A DNA stretch of 64,000 nt from Fimenecus sp045543095 (GCA_045543095.1 JAZQMC010000014.1:13490-77489); one strand, 5' to 3'. Positions 24,085 to 33,596 are shown, numbered from the stretch's first letter. Numbers and translations are program-made. Notes: generated by a model not told the origin, from the sequence alone.

Positions 24085-24218
24085 AGCCACGCAGTATTGC
24101 GGAAAATACCTAATTTGTTTTGAGTAGATTTTTCGCAAGACAATGTGGCAGAGGCGAAGCTGTATTAGGTATACCGCGAGCCGAAAGCCACGCAGTATTG
24201 CGGAAAATATACTCAAAA
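24085..24218. repeat. Composite repeat with 24-base direct repeats
   Basis: AGCCACGCAGTATTGCGGAA plus four more bases occurs identically at 24085-24108 and 24186-24209. TTTTGAGTA (24118) is the exact inverse of TACTCAAAA (24210), and CCTAAT (24109) of ATTAGG (24165). No ORF. It borders the proB promoter. Confidence 0.6.
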
Positions 24219-24222
24219 GTAG

Positions 24223-24251
24223 TTGTTTAAATTGAAAATATGTGATAAAAT
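24223..24251 (+). promoter_or_regulatory. Promoter of proBA
   Basis: TTGTTT, 17 bases, TAAAAT, about 30 bases ahead of proB. No RNA leader structure was seen. Confidence 0.55.
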
Positions 24252-24282
24252 ATACTGATTATATTTATATCGAGGCGTCATT

Positions 24283-25068
24283 ATGGCAATTTTAAAGAAT
24301 GTTAAGCGTATTGTTGTAAAGGTTGGCACTTCAACTCTTACATACAGTACGGGCAAAACTAATATAAGAAGAATGCACAAGTTAGTCAGCGTGCTTTCTG
24401 ATATTGTAAATTCAGGCATTGAGGTAGCCCTCGTCACAAGCGGTGCAATTGGCGTTGGTGTTGGTAAATTAGGGCTTAAAGAAAAACCTGCTGACACGGC
24501 AGGCAAGCAGGCGGCGGCAACAATCGGTCAATGCGAGCTGATGTTTATGTATGATAAGCTTTTCGGCGAATACGGTCATACTGTGGGTCAGCTTCTTATT
24601 ACAAAGAGCGACGTTGAAAACGACGAGAGAAGACATAATCTTATAAATACATTTAATAAATTGTTTGAATTCGGTGCAATTCCTATTATCAACGAAAATG
24701 ACAGCGTTGCAGTTGAAGAAATTGTTTACGGCGATAACGATTCACTTTCTGCAATCGTTGCAAAGCTTGTTAATGCAGACGCACTCATAATTCTCACCGA
24801 TATTGACGGACTTTATGACGCTAACCCCGCCGAGAATGAAGATGCGAAGCTTATTCCTGTTGTTACAAAAATCGACGAGGATTTGTATGCCATTGCAGGC
24901 GATAAGGGTTCAACTCTCGGCACAGGCGGAATGGTAACAAAGCTTCACGCAGCTGAAATTGCAATGGATGCGGGAATTGACACAATAGTTATGAACGGTG
25001 AAAACCCGACAGAAATATATAAAGCCCTTGACGGAAAACAAGTCGGTACATTCTTTAAAGGTAAGTGA
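24283..25068 (+). CDS. proB: Glutamate 5-kinase
   Basis: Phosphorylates glutamate to glutamyl-5-phosphate, the first and feedback-controlled step of proline synthesis. 261 aa, one amino acid kinase domain only: VKVGTSTLTY near the start, VTSGAIGVGVGKLGL, NENDSVAVEEIVYGDND (substrate site), and GTGGMVTKLHAAEIA. The C-terminal PUA domain of the long form (about 367 aa) is absent, as in many Firmicutes. It is followed by proA after 6 bases. ATG start with a GAGG site. Confidence 0.96.
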   Translation: MAILKNVKRIVVKVGTSTLTYSTGKTNIRRMHKLVSVLSDIVNSGIEVALVTSGAIGVGVGKLGLKEKPADTAGKQAAATIGQCELMFMYDKLFGEYGHTVGQLLITKSDVENDERRHNLINTFNKLFEFGAIPIINENDSVAVEEIVYGDNDSLSAIVAKLVNADALIILTDIDGLYDANPAENEDAKLIPVVTKIDEDLYAIAGDKGSTLGTGGMVTKLHAAEIAMDAGIDTIVMNGENPTEIYKALDGKQVGTFFKGK

Positions 25069-25074
25069 TTTTTA

Positions 25075-26313
25075 ATGCTCACAGAAATCGGTAAACGAGT
25101 AAAAGATGCTTCAGTTTCTTTATCTGTTGCATCAACTGAAGATAAAAACAGAATTTTGCAGGCAATGGCAGATGCTTTACGCAAAAATTCTGACAAAATA
25201 CTTGAAGCCAACGCCATTGATATTAAAAACGGCAGAAAAAACGGTATGGCGGAGTCACTTGTTGACCGTCTTATGCTGAACGCTGACAGAATTGAGAGTA
25301 TGGCACAGGGCATTGAAGGTGTTATTTCGCTCCCCGACCCCGTTGGCAGAGTCCTTTGGGAAACTGAAAGACCAAATGGTATGAAAATTCAGAGAGTAAG
25401 CACTCCGCTTGGGGTAATCGGTATTATTTATGAGGCAAGACCAAATGTTACAAGCGATGCCGCTGCTCTCGCCATAAAATCAGGTAATACCGCAATTCTT
25501 CGTGGCGGCAAAGAAGCGTTCAACTCAAATTCAACCATTATGGATATAATGCGTAATGCGATTGAAAACCTCGGCTTTAACCCCGATATTATTGAATTGG
25601 TACGCGACACTTCAAGAGAAAGTTCAACCGCTTTAATGCGAATGAACAAATATGTAGATGTGCTTATTCCCCGCGGAAGTGCATCACTTATAAACGCGGT
25701 TGTTGAAAATTCAACAGTTCCCGTAATTGAAACAGGTGTTGGCAACTGCCATATATATGTTGACAGCGAAGCGGATATTGATATGGCTTGCAATATTATT
25801 TTTAATGCGAAAACACAGCGAATTTCTGTTTGCAACACCGCTGAAAGTCTGCTTATTCACAAAGATATTGCGGAATTTGCACTTATTGCAATCAAGGCTC
25901 GTCTTGACGAAAAGAACGTTATTCTTTACGGCGACGAAATTGCCCGCGAAATCTGTCCCGATATAGAAATGGCTACCGAAGAAGATTATTACCGCGAATA
26001 TCTTGATTATAAAATGTCGGTTAAAATTGTTTCTTCTTTAGAAGATGCTATTGAGCATATTAGAAAATACTCATCGGGTCACAGTGAATGTATTGTTACA
26101 GAAAACCCTGAAAATGCAGAAATCTTTATGAATTCTGTTGACTCCTCGGCGGTTTATCACAACGCAAGCACTCGTTTTACTGACGGTGGTGAATTCGGAT
26201 TTGGTGCAGAAATAGGAATTTCGACTCAAAAGCTTCACGCAAGAGGTCCTTTGGGACTCCCGCAATTAAATTCCTTTAAATACAAAATTTACGGAAAGGG
26301 TCAGGTGAGATAA
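25075..26313 (+). CDS. proA: Glutamate-5-semialdehyde dehydrogenase (gamma-glutamyl phosphate reductase)
   Basis: Reduces glutamyl-5-phosphate with NADPH; second step of proline synthesis, in complex with ProB. 412 aa, normal length. Aldehyde dehydrogenase-like fold with GVIGIIYEARPNVTSDAAAL, NTAILRGGKEA, catalytic Cys in RISVCNTAESLL, and the signature FTDGGEFGFGAEIGISTQKL near the end. It is in one operon with proB, and its stop codon touches the start of the next gene. Confidence 0.97.
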   Translation: MLTEIGKRVKDASVSLSVASTEDKNRILQAMADALRKNSDKILEANAIDIKNGRKNGMAESLVDRLMLNADRIESMAQGIEGVISLPDPVGRVLWETERPNGMKIQRVSTPLGVIGIIYEARPNVTSDAAALAIKSGNTAILRGGKEAFNSNSTIMDIMRNAIENLGFNPDIIELVRDTSRESSTALMRMNKYVDVLIPRGSASLINAVVENSTVPVIETGVGNCHIYVDSEADIDMACNIIFNAKTQRISVCNTAESLLIHKDIAEFALIAIKARLDEKNVILYGDEIAREICPDIEMATEEDYYREYLDYKMSVKIVSSLEDAIEHIRKYSSGHSECIVTENPENAEIFMNSVDSSAVYHNASTRFTDGGEFGFGAEIGISTQKLHARGPLGLPQLNSFKYKIYGKGQVR

Positions 26314-27123
26314 ATGGCAGAAAACAAACAGAGAAAGCACAAAGGCACTCACAAAGCCGCCTTCCCTGTGGGCAGTCTGGTAATCATACTTGCCGCTATT
26401 GGTCTTGTTACTGTTATAGTGTCTGCAGTCAAGGGCATTGATACCGCAATCGAAAAAAACAAGCATTACGAAGAGTACAACACAATTCTCACTCCCGTTG
26501 TGCTTATTGACCCCGACACCTTTGACGATATTACAAAGGCTGATATGACACAGCTTATGGAAATCACAATCTGGTCACTTCTTAAAAGCGACATAGCTCC
26601 CGATACTTTCAAGAGTAACGAAAACGGTCTTGAAGTTCCGAAAACCGCGGTCGAAGAAGAATTTGTTGAGCTTTTCGGCACAGAAATAACACCTGCTCAT
26701 CAGACTATCGAGGGTTACGGCGGACTTGAATTCGTTTATGACACAAAATCCGAAACATATACCGTTCCGCTTACGGGTATCACACCTATTTACACTCCGC
26801 AGGTAGTTGACAAAACAACTTCATCTGACACAATTGTTCTTACAGTTGCATGCCTTGCGGGTGACGGCTGGGAACAGGGCGAAAACGGTGATATGGTTGC
26901 CCCCGCACCCGATAAATACATAAAGATTACCCTTCGTGAACAGAATGATAATCTTTACATTTCAGCTATTCAGAACACAACTACTCCCGAGGCTATTACA
27001 ACCGAGCCTGCAGAGTCCACCACAGATGACGCAAATGACGATATTGTGGCAAGTGACACAACAACTGAGCCACCATCATCAACAGAAGAGCCGTCATCAA
27101 CAGATGCTGAGGCTGAACAGTAG
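26314..27123 (+). CDS. Membrane-anchored protein with Thr/Glu-rich tail, unknown function
   Basis: 269 aa. A basic N-terminus (KQRKHKGTHK) precedes one membrane segment (about 20-42, VGSLVIILAAIGLVTVIVSAV), an extracytoplasmic domain (50-225), and a Thr/Ser/Pro/Glu-rich low-complexity tail (TTEPPSSTEEPSST). It starts directly after the proA stop (TAA ATG), so it is translationally coupled to proBA, though no link to proline is apparent. I do not recognise the fold. Confidence 0.75.
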   Translation: MAENKQRKHKGTHKAAFPVGSLVIILAAIGLVTVIVSAVKGIDTAIEKNKHYEEYNTILTPVVLIDPDTFDDITKADMTQLMEITIWSLLKSDIAPDTFKSNENGLEVPKTAVEEEFVELFGTEITPAHQTIEGYGGLEFVYDTKSETYTVPLTGITPIYTPQVVDKTTSSDTIVLTVACLAGDGWEQGENGDMVAPAPDKYIKITLREQNDNLYISAIQNTTTPEAITTEPAESTTDDANDDIVASDTTTEPPSSTEEPSSTDAEAEQ

Positions 27124-27145
27124 CAATATATCAAATCCGTTAAGT

Positions 27146-27180
27146 GTGTGGGCTTTTTAAAAGGCAAAGCCTACCCGCAC
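27146..27180 (+). terminator. Weak hairpin after the proBA operon
   Basis: GTGTGGGCTTT and AAAGCCTACCCGCAC can pair. The T tail is poor, so read-through into prfB is possible. Confidence 0.35.
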
Positions 27181-27274
27181 TCTTATTAAAACGGTAATCT
27201 TAATTCATTTTATGTCTTTTTTACGGACAAGTGACAATTTTGCTGCTATATTTACATTAAGAGAGGTAAAAATT

Positions 27275-28396
27275 ATGCTTCAGTATGAAGAATTAAAATT
27301 AAGACTTTTGAGCCACAAGGATGAGCTTGCAAATCTTGCGGATGCTCTCGGTCTTGAAAAAATGAAAAAAGAAATTGCAGTTCTTGAAGAACAGCAGGCA
27401 CAGGAAGGCTTCTGGGATGATATTCAGAATTCACAGAAGGTTCTTCAGAGAACAAGCACATTGAAAAATAAAGTAGATGCTTATGAAAAGCTTAAAAGCA
27501 ATTATGAAGACGCTCTCGTTATGATTGAGCTTGCCGACGAGGAAGAAGACGAAAGTCTTGTTGAAGAATGCACTCAAGGTGTGTTCAGCTTTGAAAAAGA
27601 GCTTGATTCACAAACACTTTCAACTCTGCTCACCGGTGAATATGACTCAAAAAATGCTATTCTTACTTTCCACGCAGGTGCAGGCGGTACAGAGGCACAG
27701 GACTGGGCAGAAATGCTTTTCAGAATGTACAACCGTTGGGGCGAGCGTCACGGCTATAAGGTTTCAACACTTGACTATCTTGACGGCGACGAAGCAGGAC
27801 TTAAATCTGCTTGTATTCTTATCGAGGGTGAAAATGCTTACGGCTTTATGAAGAGTGAGGCGGGAATTCACCGTCTTGTACGCGTTTCTCCCTTTGACTC
27901 ATCGGGAAGACGCCACACATCATTCGCATCTTTAGAGGTTATGCCCGAAATCGACGAAGATACAAATGTTGAAATCAACCCTGATGATATTGAAATGGCA
28001 GTTTATCGTGCAAGCGGTGCAGGCGGACAAAAGGTTAACAAAACATCTTCAGCTGTTCGTCTTACTCATAAGCCCACAGGCATTGTGGTTTCTTGTCAGG
28101 TTGAGAGAAGCCAGCACCAGAACCGCGAGGTTGCTATGACAATGCTTAAATCAAAACTTATTGAGATTAAAGAGCGTGAGCACCTTGCAAAGATTGAAGA
28201 CATCAAAGGCGACCACAAGGAAATCGCTTGGGGTAGCCAAATTCGTTCTTATGTATTTATGCCATACACACTTGCAAAGGACCACAGAACTTCTTTTGAA
28301 AACGGTAATATAAATGCTGTTATGGACGGCGACCTTGATGGTTTCATCAATGCATATTTAAAAATGCAATCACAAAAGAATTTAGAGAATAACTAA
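27275..28396 (+). CDS. prfB: Peptide chain release factor 2
   Basis: Recognises UGA and UAA stop codons and triggers peptide release on the ribosome. 373 aa. Helical domain 1-95, then GGQ motif in ASGAGGQKVNKTSSAVRLTH and the stop-codon tripeptide region SPFDSSGRRHTS. I chose the ATG at 27275 because GAGAGG lies ahead; upstream in-frame starts have no support. The usual programmed frameshift (CTT TGA C near codon 25) is missing: the equivalent place reads GGT CTT GAA in one continuous frame, so autoregulation by frameshift is not used here. Confidence 0.96.
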   Translation: MLQYEELKLRLLSHKDELANLADALGLEKMKKEIAVLEEQQAQEGFWDDIQNSQKVLQRTSTLKNKVDAYEKLKSNYEDALVMIELADEEEDESLVEECTQGVFSFEKELDSQTLSTLLTGEYDSKNAILTFHAGAGGTEAQDWAEMLFRMYNRWGERHGYKVSTLDYLDGDEAGLKSACILIEGENAYGFMKSEAGIHRLVRVSPFDSSGRRHTSFASLEVMPEIDEDTNVEINPDDIEMAVYRASGAGGQKVNKTSSAVRLTHKPTGIVVSCQVERSQHQNREVAMTMLKSKLIEIKEREHLAKIEDIKGDHKEIAWGSQIRSYVFMPYTLAKDHRTSFENGNINAVMDGDLDGFINAYLKMQSQKNLENN

Positions 28397-28402
28397 ACAT
28401 AA

Positions 28403-28436
28403 AAAAGGCTCGGTAAACCGAGCCTTTAATTTTTGC
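28403..28436 (+). terminator. Terminator of prfB
   Basis: AAAGGCTCGGT and ACCGAGCCTTT with a 2-base loop and an ATTTTT tail. It also faces the convergent gene and may work in both directions. Confidence 0.85.
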
Positions 28437-28438
28437 TG

Positions 28439-29152
28439 TTATTGTTTTTTAGCCCTTGCCATTGCCTTTTGGGCTTTTTCTTTTTCATCACTTGCGTTTA
28501 CAATCATAACTGAAACTGACCAGATAAGAATGCCGAGCAACATAAACAACACTCCGAAGAATGCACCCTCAAGTTTAATTGTTGTAACATCAATAAAACC
28601 TATGGCAATATTGGCTATCGTACCCGAAATGTCAAACACATCTGAAATTGAAACCGCACCGCTGGTAATAGGGTTTGCAAAAAAGCTTGCAAAAGAAATC
28701 CATGAAGCAAGCATAGCAATAACACCGCCACCTGAAAGTGCCGTAATCACCTTTACTTTATTAGAAAATACTGCAAAGCCAAAAATTACAAGTGCAATTA
28801 CAAGTGCAATTACAAAGAAAATTACCGCAAATAATACTGCTCTAAGATATTGATTACCCCAAAGTGCACCAAAATCAAGATTTTCTGTTGGACTATCACC
28901 AATAATAAATGAAAGTGAGCTTGACGGGTCAAAAATATCCGCTATTGCATATTCAAAATATGTTCCTCCCGGGTCTTCCTCGCCGGTAAGAGTGTTCAAA
29001 AGCGTTGAAATTTCTTCATGCTTAATGACAATAAATATCAACTTCATAAAATATGCTATCGGCAAAGTTGCCAATGCCATAACAGCAGTTACAACTCTGT
29101 AAACCACATCAAAGCCTGTAGTTTTTCTTTTGATTTTATTTGTTTTACTCAT
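28439..29152 (-). CDS. Four-pass membrane protein, unknown function
   Basis: 237 aa with about four hydrophobic segments (near 15-38, 90-115, 125-150 and 190-215) and a charged C-terminal tail (KEKAQKAMARAKKQ). The likely start is ATG at 29152, with AGGTGAT at correct spacing; a GTG at 29161 lies inside that ribosome site. It follows glnS by 12 bases in the same orientation, so it is co-transcribed, but I see no functional link. Family not recognised. Confidence 0.7.
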   Translation of the reverse strand: MSKTNKIKRKTTGFDVVYRVVTAVMALATLPIAYFMKLIFIVIKHEEISTLLNTLTGEEDPGGTYFEYAIADIFDPSSSLSFIIGDSPTENLDFGALWGNQYLRAVLFAVIFFVIALVIALVIFGFAVFSNKVKVITALSGGGVIAMLASWISFASFFANPITSGAVSISDVFDISGTIANIAIGFIDVTTIKLEGAFFGVLFMLLGILIWSVSVMIVNASDEKEKAQKAMARAKKQ

Positions 29153-29164
29153 AATTATCACCTA

Positions 29165-30829
29165 TTATTTGCCCCAAGAAGAATTAAGCTGTACTGTTCT
29201 GTTAAACACAACATTTTCTTCTGTTGAGGTAATATCTACACAGAAATAACCCTGACGCATAAACTGGAATGTATCGCCAACCTTGAGATTATCTTTAAGA
29301 CCACCTTCGATTAAGCAGTCTTTAAGAACAGCAAGTGAATCGGGGTTAAGATTTTCTGTGAATGCCCCCGCACTTTCGTCGGATGGGTTTTCTTTATTGA
29401 AAAGTCTGTCGTAAAGACGAACTTCTGCTTTAAATGAGTCTGCTTCGCTTACCCAATGAAGAGTACCCTTAACCTTTCTGCCGTCAGGTGAATTACCGCC
29501 ACGGCTTTCGGGGTCATAAGTACAATGAACGCAAGTAACATTTCCGTTTTCGTCGGTGTCATAGCCAACACACTTAACGAAATATGCACTCTTAAGACGA
29601 ACTTCGTTTCCGGGGAAGAGTCTGAAATACTTTTTAACAGGCTCAACCATAAAGTCTTCCTGCTCAACATAAATCGTCTTGCCGAAAGTCACCTTTCTTG
29701 TGCCCATTTCAGGGTGTTCAGGATGAATTTCAACATCTAAAGTTTCTGTTTTATCCTCGGGGTAGTTATCAATAACAACCTTTAACGGACGAAGAACTGC
29801 CATTGCTCTTGGTGCATTTGCATTGAGTTCATCACGAACGCAAGACTCTAAAAGACCGTAGTCAACAACTGAATATGCTTTTGAAACACCGATTTTTTCG
29901 CAGAAATTACGGATTGCCGCTGCGGGATAACCGCGTCTTCTCATACCGCTGAGTGTTGCCATTCTCGGGTCATTCCAACCATCTACTATACCCTCGTTTA
30001 CAAGTGCCAAGCATTTTCTCTTACTTGTAAGGCAGTAGTTAAGGTTAAGGCGGGCAAACTCAATCTGTCTTGGTGGCATTTCTATATCAAGTGCCTGTAA
30101 GAACCAATCATAAAGCGGTCTATGGTTTTCAAACTCAAGTGAACAAAGAGAATGAGTAACACCCTCTCTTGCATCTGACAAAGGATGTGCAAAGTCATAC
30201 ATAGGATATACACACCATTTATCACCGGTCTGATGATGTGGCACATGAGCAATTCTATAAATAACAGGGTCACGCATATTGATGTTTGATGATGCCATAT
30301 CAATCTTTGCACGAAGAACTCTTGCACCGTTGGGGAACTCACCGTCAGTCATTCTCTTGAATAAATCAAGATTTTCTTCGATGCTTCTTTCTCTGTAGGG
30401 GCTGTTTTTACCGGGTTCTGTAAGAGTACCGCGATATTCTCTGATTTCGTCAGCAGAAAGGTCATCGACATAGGCAAGACCTTTTTCAATAAGTTTTACT
30501 GCACATTCATAGATGTAATCAAAATAGCTTGATGCAAAAAGGCATTTGTTCCACTTGAATCCAAGCCATTCAATGTCCTCTTTAATAGCATCAATATATT
30601 CGGTATCTTCTTTTTGCGGATTTGTGTCATCAAGTCGAAGATTGCACTCACCCTTATATTTGTTTGATGTGCTGAAGTTAATGCAGATAGCTTTTGCGTG
30701 GCCAATGTGAAGATAACCGTTTGGCTCGGGCGGAAAACGAGTCTGCACCTTATTATACACGCCTTTTTCAAGGTCTTCGTCAATGAAATCGTGTATAAAA
30801 TTTGAAGTAGTTGTAATAATTTCTTCCAT
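29165..30829 (-). CDS. glnS: Glutaminyl-tRNA synthetase
   Basis: Charges tRNA-Gln directly with glutamine. 554 aa, class I. HIGH motif in PPEPNGYLHIGHAKA (residues 32-46), KMSKS counterpart in LTSKRKCLALV, and two C-terminal beta-barrel anticodon-binding domains (about 340-540). It follows gltX by 12 bases, giving a tandem of the two related enzymes. Firmicutes more often make Gln-tRNA by GatCAB amidation; GlnRS in Clostridia is usually regarded as an acquired gene. A ribosome site AGAGG precedes ATG. Confidence 0.96.
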   Translation of the reverse strand: MEEIITTTSNFIHDFIDEDLEKGVYNKVQTRFPPEPNGYLHIGHAKAICINFSTSNKYKGECNLRLDDTNPQKEDTEYIDAIKEDIEWLGFKWNKCLFASSYFDYIYECAVKLIEKGLAYVDDLSADEIREYRGTLTEPGKNSPYRERSIEENLDLFKRMTDGEFPNGARVLRAKIDMASSNINMRDPVIYRIAHVPHHQTGDKWCVYPMYDFAHPLSDAREGVTHSLCSLEFENHRPLYDWFLQALDIEMPPRQIEFARLNLNYCLTSKRKCLALVNEGIVDGWNDPRMATLSGMRRRGYPAAAIRNFCEKIGVSKAYSVVDYGLLESCVRDELNANAPRAMAVLRPLKVVIDNYPEDKTETLDVEIHPEHPEMGTRKVTFGKTIYVEQEDFMVEPVKKYFRLFPGNEVRLKSAYFVKCVGYDTDENGNVTCVHCTYDPESRGGNSPDGRKVKGTLHWVSEADSFKAEVRLYDRLFNKENPSDESAGAFTENLNPDSLAVLKDCLIEGGLKDNLKVGDTFQFMRQGYFCVDITSTEENVVFNRTVQLNSSWGK

Positions 30830-30841
30830 AATTTTGCCTCT

Positions 30842-32497
30842 TTATGCTTTGTATGAATTTATCGCGTCATCAATTCTGCTCATCACTTCGTTAGTGCCTA
30901 AAATCTGCATAATATAATACAAATCAGGTGTGTTTGTGCGAGAAGTAACTGCAACACGAATAACTGTTGAAACATCACCCACGTGACCTTTGAACGCATC
31001 GGGATTTTGCTTATATTCTTTAACATTGGGAGTAAATCCGCAAGCAGAACAAAGCTCTTTGATTTTATTGAACCATTCTTCCTTACTGTCGTCTGCGGAA
31101 TAGATTTCCTTATACTTTGTAAGAATTTCAACTGCGTCTTCTTTGTTTATATGGTCGGGTAGAGTATAATCTGCGTCATACAATTCGTTATAGAAATATG
31201 AAACATAATTTTCCACTTCTTCCCAACAAGCAATATCTTTACGGGGTTTCGGATTTTCACGGTCAATGTTTAGAATTGCAGTTGCTTTTTCTTTATCGTC
31301 AACAAAGAGTGCATAAAGCACCTCGTTGTAATCCATAGCCCAATCGGTAACCAGTTTGTAAACCTGCTTTGCGGTCATAACAGAAATAACATTCTTTGAT
31401 ACGTCGTTAAATTTAACCATATCAAAAAGTGCACCTGAAACGCTCATCTTTTTAAGGTTAAACGGGAATTTACTGATATCTTCTGTCTTATTAGCCTTTC
31501 TCCATTCCTCAAAGTTGGAATTGAGAATTGTGAGCATATATTCCTTAACTGATGCTTCAGGATAACCCTTTTCAATGTAGTAAGAAACATTTGCCTCGGG
31601 GTCTTTTCTCTTTGAAAGCTTACGCTTGCCACCATTTTCTTCTTTCATAATAGGGGCAATATGAGCGTATTTTACTGGTTTGAAGCCGCAAGCTCTGAAA
31701 AGCTCAATATGAAGCGGAACTGAAGCAATCCACTCATCACCACGGACAACGTGAGTTGTGTGCATTAAGTGGTCATCAATAGCGTGGGCAAAATGATATG
31801 TGGGAATTCCGTCTGCCTTTAAAATAACAACGTCATTCACGTTTTCGCTCATTTCAATTTTACCCTTAATCATATCGTCAAACTTGATTTTTCTTGAAAT
31901 ATCACCCGTTGAACGAAGACGTACAGTAAACGGAACTCCTGCGTTGATTTTCTCAATGATTTCTTCATCAGTAAGGTCACGGCATTTTGCATAAGAATCA
32001 TAATAACCTTTAATGTCTTCATTTTCCTGTTTTGCTCTAATTTCATCAAGGTCTTCGGGAGTACAGAAACAAGGATAAGCCTTGCCCTCTTCCATAAGTT
32101 TCTTTGCAAAAGCACGATAAATTGCACGGCGATGGCTTTGTGTGTAAGGTCCATAGTTACCAAATTCTGTATTAAAGCCCGTAACACCCTCGTCAGGTGA
32201 AACACCGAAAGCCTTAAGACCTGTTACGATACCTGTAACGCCGTCTTCAACTTCACGTTTTTTGTCCGTGTCTTCAATACGGAGCATAAACACGCCGTTT
32301 GTTGTGTCCGCAGTAAGCTTTGATGCAAAACCTGCGTAAAGTCCGCCAAAGTGTAAGTAACCTGTGGGGCTTGGAGCAAATCTTGTTACTCTTGCACCCT
32401 CGGGTAAATCTCTTGCAGGATAAAGTTCTTCATAATATTCTGTGGACTTGTCCACATCGCTGAAAATTAAATCAGCAATTTTTTTGCAGTCTGTCAA
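30842..32497 (-). CDS. gltX: Glutamyl-tRNA synthetase (long form)
   Basis: Charges tRNA-Glu. 551 aa, longer than the common 485-aa form because of an N-terminal extension of about 35 residues before the class I motif RFAPSPTGYLHFGGLYAG. KMSKS counterpart is KRKLSKRKDPEA. A zinc-type cluster is not evident. It uses a TTG start with GAGGT 7 bases ahead; no suitable ATG precedes the conserved core. With glnS present in the same operon, this enzyme is probably specific for tRNA-Glu. Confidence 0.95.
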   Translation of the reverse strand: MTDCKKIADLIFSDVDKSTEYYEELYPARDLPEGARVTRFAPSPTGYLHFGGLYAGFASKLTADTTNGVFMLRIEDTDKKREVEDGVTGIVTGLKAFGVSPDEGVTGFNTEFGNYGPYTQSHRRAIYRAFAKKLMEEGKAYPCFCTPEDLDEIRAKQENEDIKGYYDSYAKCRDLTDEEIIEKINAGVPFTVRLRSTGDISRKIKFDDMIKGKIEMSENVNDVVILKADGIPTYHFAHAIDDHLMHTTHVVRGDEWIASVPLHIELFRACGFKPVKYAHIAPIMKEENGGKRKLSKRKDPEANVSYYIEKGYPEASVKEYMLTILNSNFEEWRKANKTEDISKFPFNLKKMSVSGALFDMVKFNDVSKNVISVMTAKQVYKLVTDWAMDYNEVLYALFVDDKEKATAILNIDRENPKPRKDIACWEEVENYVSYFYNELYDADYTLPDHINKEDAVEILTKYKEIYSADDSKEEWFNKIKELCSACGFTPNVKEYKQNPDAFKGHVGDVSTVIRVAVTSRTNTPDLYYIMQILGTNEVMSRIDDAINSYKA

Positions 32498-32519
32498 TGT
32501 ATATACCTCATTTGTATAG

Positions 32520-32582
32520 TGTCATTCTGAGCGTAGCGAAGAATCTCGAGATTCTTCGTCGTTTTACTCCTCAGAATGACAT
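32520..32582. repeat. TCATTCTGAG palindromic repeat, copy 1
   Basis: TGTCATTCTGAGCG ... CTCAGAATGACA with the inner AGAATCT/AGATTCTTCG parts. Lies between the glycerophosphodiesterase and gltX and can fold as a long hairpin in RNA. Confidence 0.85.
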
Positions 32583-32598
32583 TTATTTAGTTTGATTT

Positions 32599-33453
32599 TC
32601 ATTCGGGAAGAATTGCGTTTGTTGTAATGTACTTAACACCCTGACTCATCATTGCATCAAGCATTTCTTTGGTGTCAACTGTCCAGCAAGCCGCAAGAAG
32701 ATTGTTATGATGAATTTTCTGAATCATTTCGGGTTTCTTAACATTGCGTGACGCCTCAAATGCCACACCATTATTATTTTCAATGCATTCCTGAAGTTTT
32801 TCGTCAGTAATTGCGTGCATAAGATACCAGAGTTCCATATCGGGTGAAAGCAAACGGAATTGACGAAGCACGTCCTTATGGAAAGAAATAAGAATTACGC
32901 TATCTTCAATTTCATATTTACGGATAATCTCAAGCAAATCTGCAACCTTTTCAACACGCTTGTCCTTAACCTCAATCATAGGTCTGATATTCGCCTCTTT
33001 GCAGATTTCAATGAATTCTTCAACAAGGATAATTCCTGCGTCGGGATAATCTTTGATATTTGCACCGTTTGTATATTTTATTTTTGAAAGAGTGTCAGCA
33101 AAGGACATCTTTTTAACATCGCCCTTTTCCTTTGCCATTGACTGAAGCATGTGGTCGTGAATAATTACCCATTTGCCGTCAGTTGTGCAATGAACATCAC
33201 ATTCAAGAGCATAATAATTGTATTTCGCCGCCTGTTTGAAGGCTTCAAGAGAGTTTTCGGGAGCTACCGAAGAAAGTCCTCTGTGAGCAGTAAGGTTAAT
33301 GCCCTCTTTACCCTGTGCAATTTCTGAAAACTTTAATGTATCCTTTGCGTTTTTTGCACCATAGCGAACATCAACATAAGCCTTTCGAGCTCCTGCCGCA
33401 AGAACTGCAGTGGGAATTGCAAATCCTAAAAACTTTTTTGTACTCTTTTTCAT
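32599..33453 (-). CDS. Glycerophosphodiester phosphodiesterase family protein
   Basis: 284 aa. A short hydrophobic N-terminus (KFLGFAIPTAVLAAGA) probably serves as membrane anchor. The GDPD TIM barrel follows: TAHRGLSSVAPENSLEAF (catalytic His-Arg and Glu), ALECDVHCTTDGKWVIIHDHMLQ (metal Glu/Asp and second catalytic His), IEVKDK, and CWTVDTKEML near the end. Hydrolyses glycerophosphodiesters from phospholipid breakdown to glycerol-3-phosphate and an alcohol. Its own gene unit, closed by the palindromic repeat. Confidence 0.92.
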   Translation of the reverse strand: MKKSTKKFLGFAIPTAVLAAGARKAYVDVRYGAKNAKDTLKFSEIAQGKEGINLTAHRGLSSVAPENSLEAFKQAAKYNYYALECDVHCTTDGKWVIIHDHMLQSMAKEKGDVKKMSFADTLSKIKYTNGANIKDYPDAGIILVEEFIEICKEANIRPMIEVKDKRVEKVADLLEIIRKYEIEDSVILISFHKDVLRQFRLLSPDMELWYLMHAITDEKLQECIENNNGVAFEASRNVKKPEMIQKIHHNNLLAACWTVDTKEMLDAMMSQGVKYITTNAILPE

Positions 33454-33596
33454 TTAAAATCTCCCCATCTGTTTATAAAAATACACATAATTATACAATT
33501 ATAAAATATTATACAACAACTGATAAAAAAAGTAAACTGTAATATTGAATATTTTTTGTTTATTTAAGTTGAACTTGAAATACAAAAGGTAATTAC

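Noticed and set aside
26936..27160. Second reading frame in the tail of the T/E-rich membrane protein
   Set aside because: Shadow of the low-complexity Thr/Glu codons; no ribosome site.
32498..32598. T-box leader in front of gltX
   Set aside because: Only about 100 bases, filled by the palindromic repeat; no T-box sequence.
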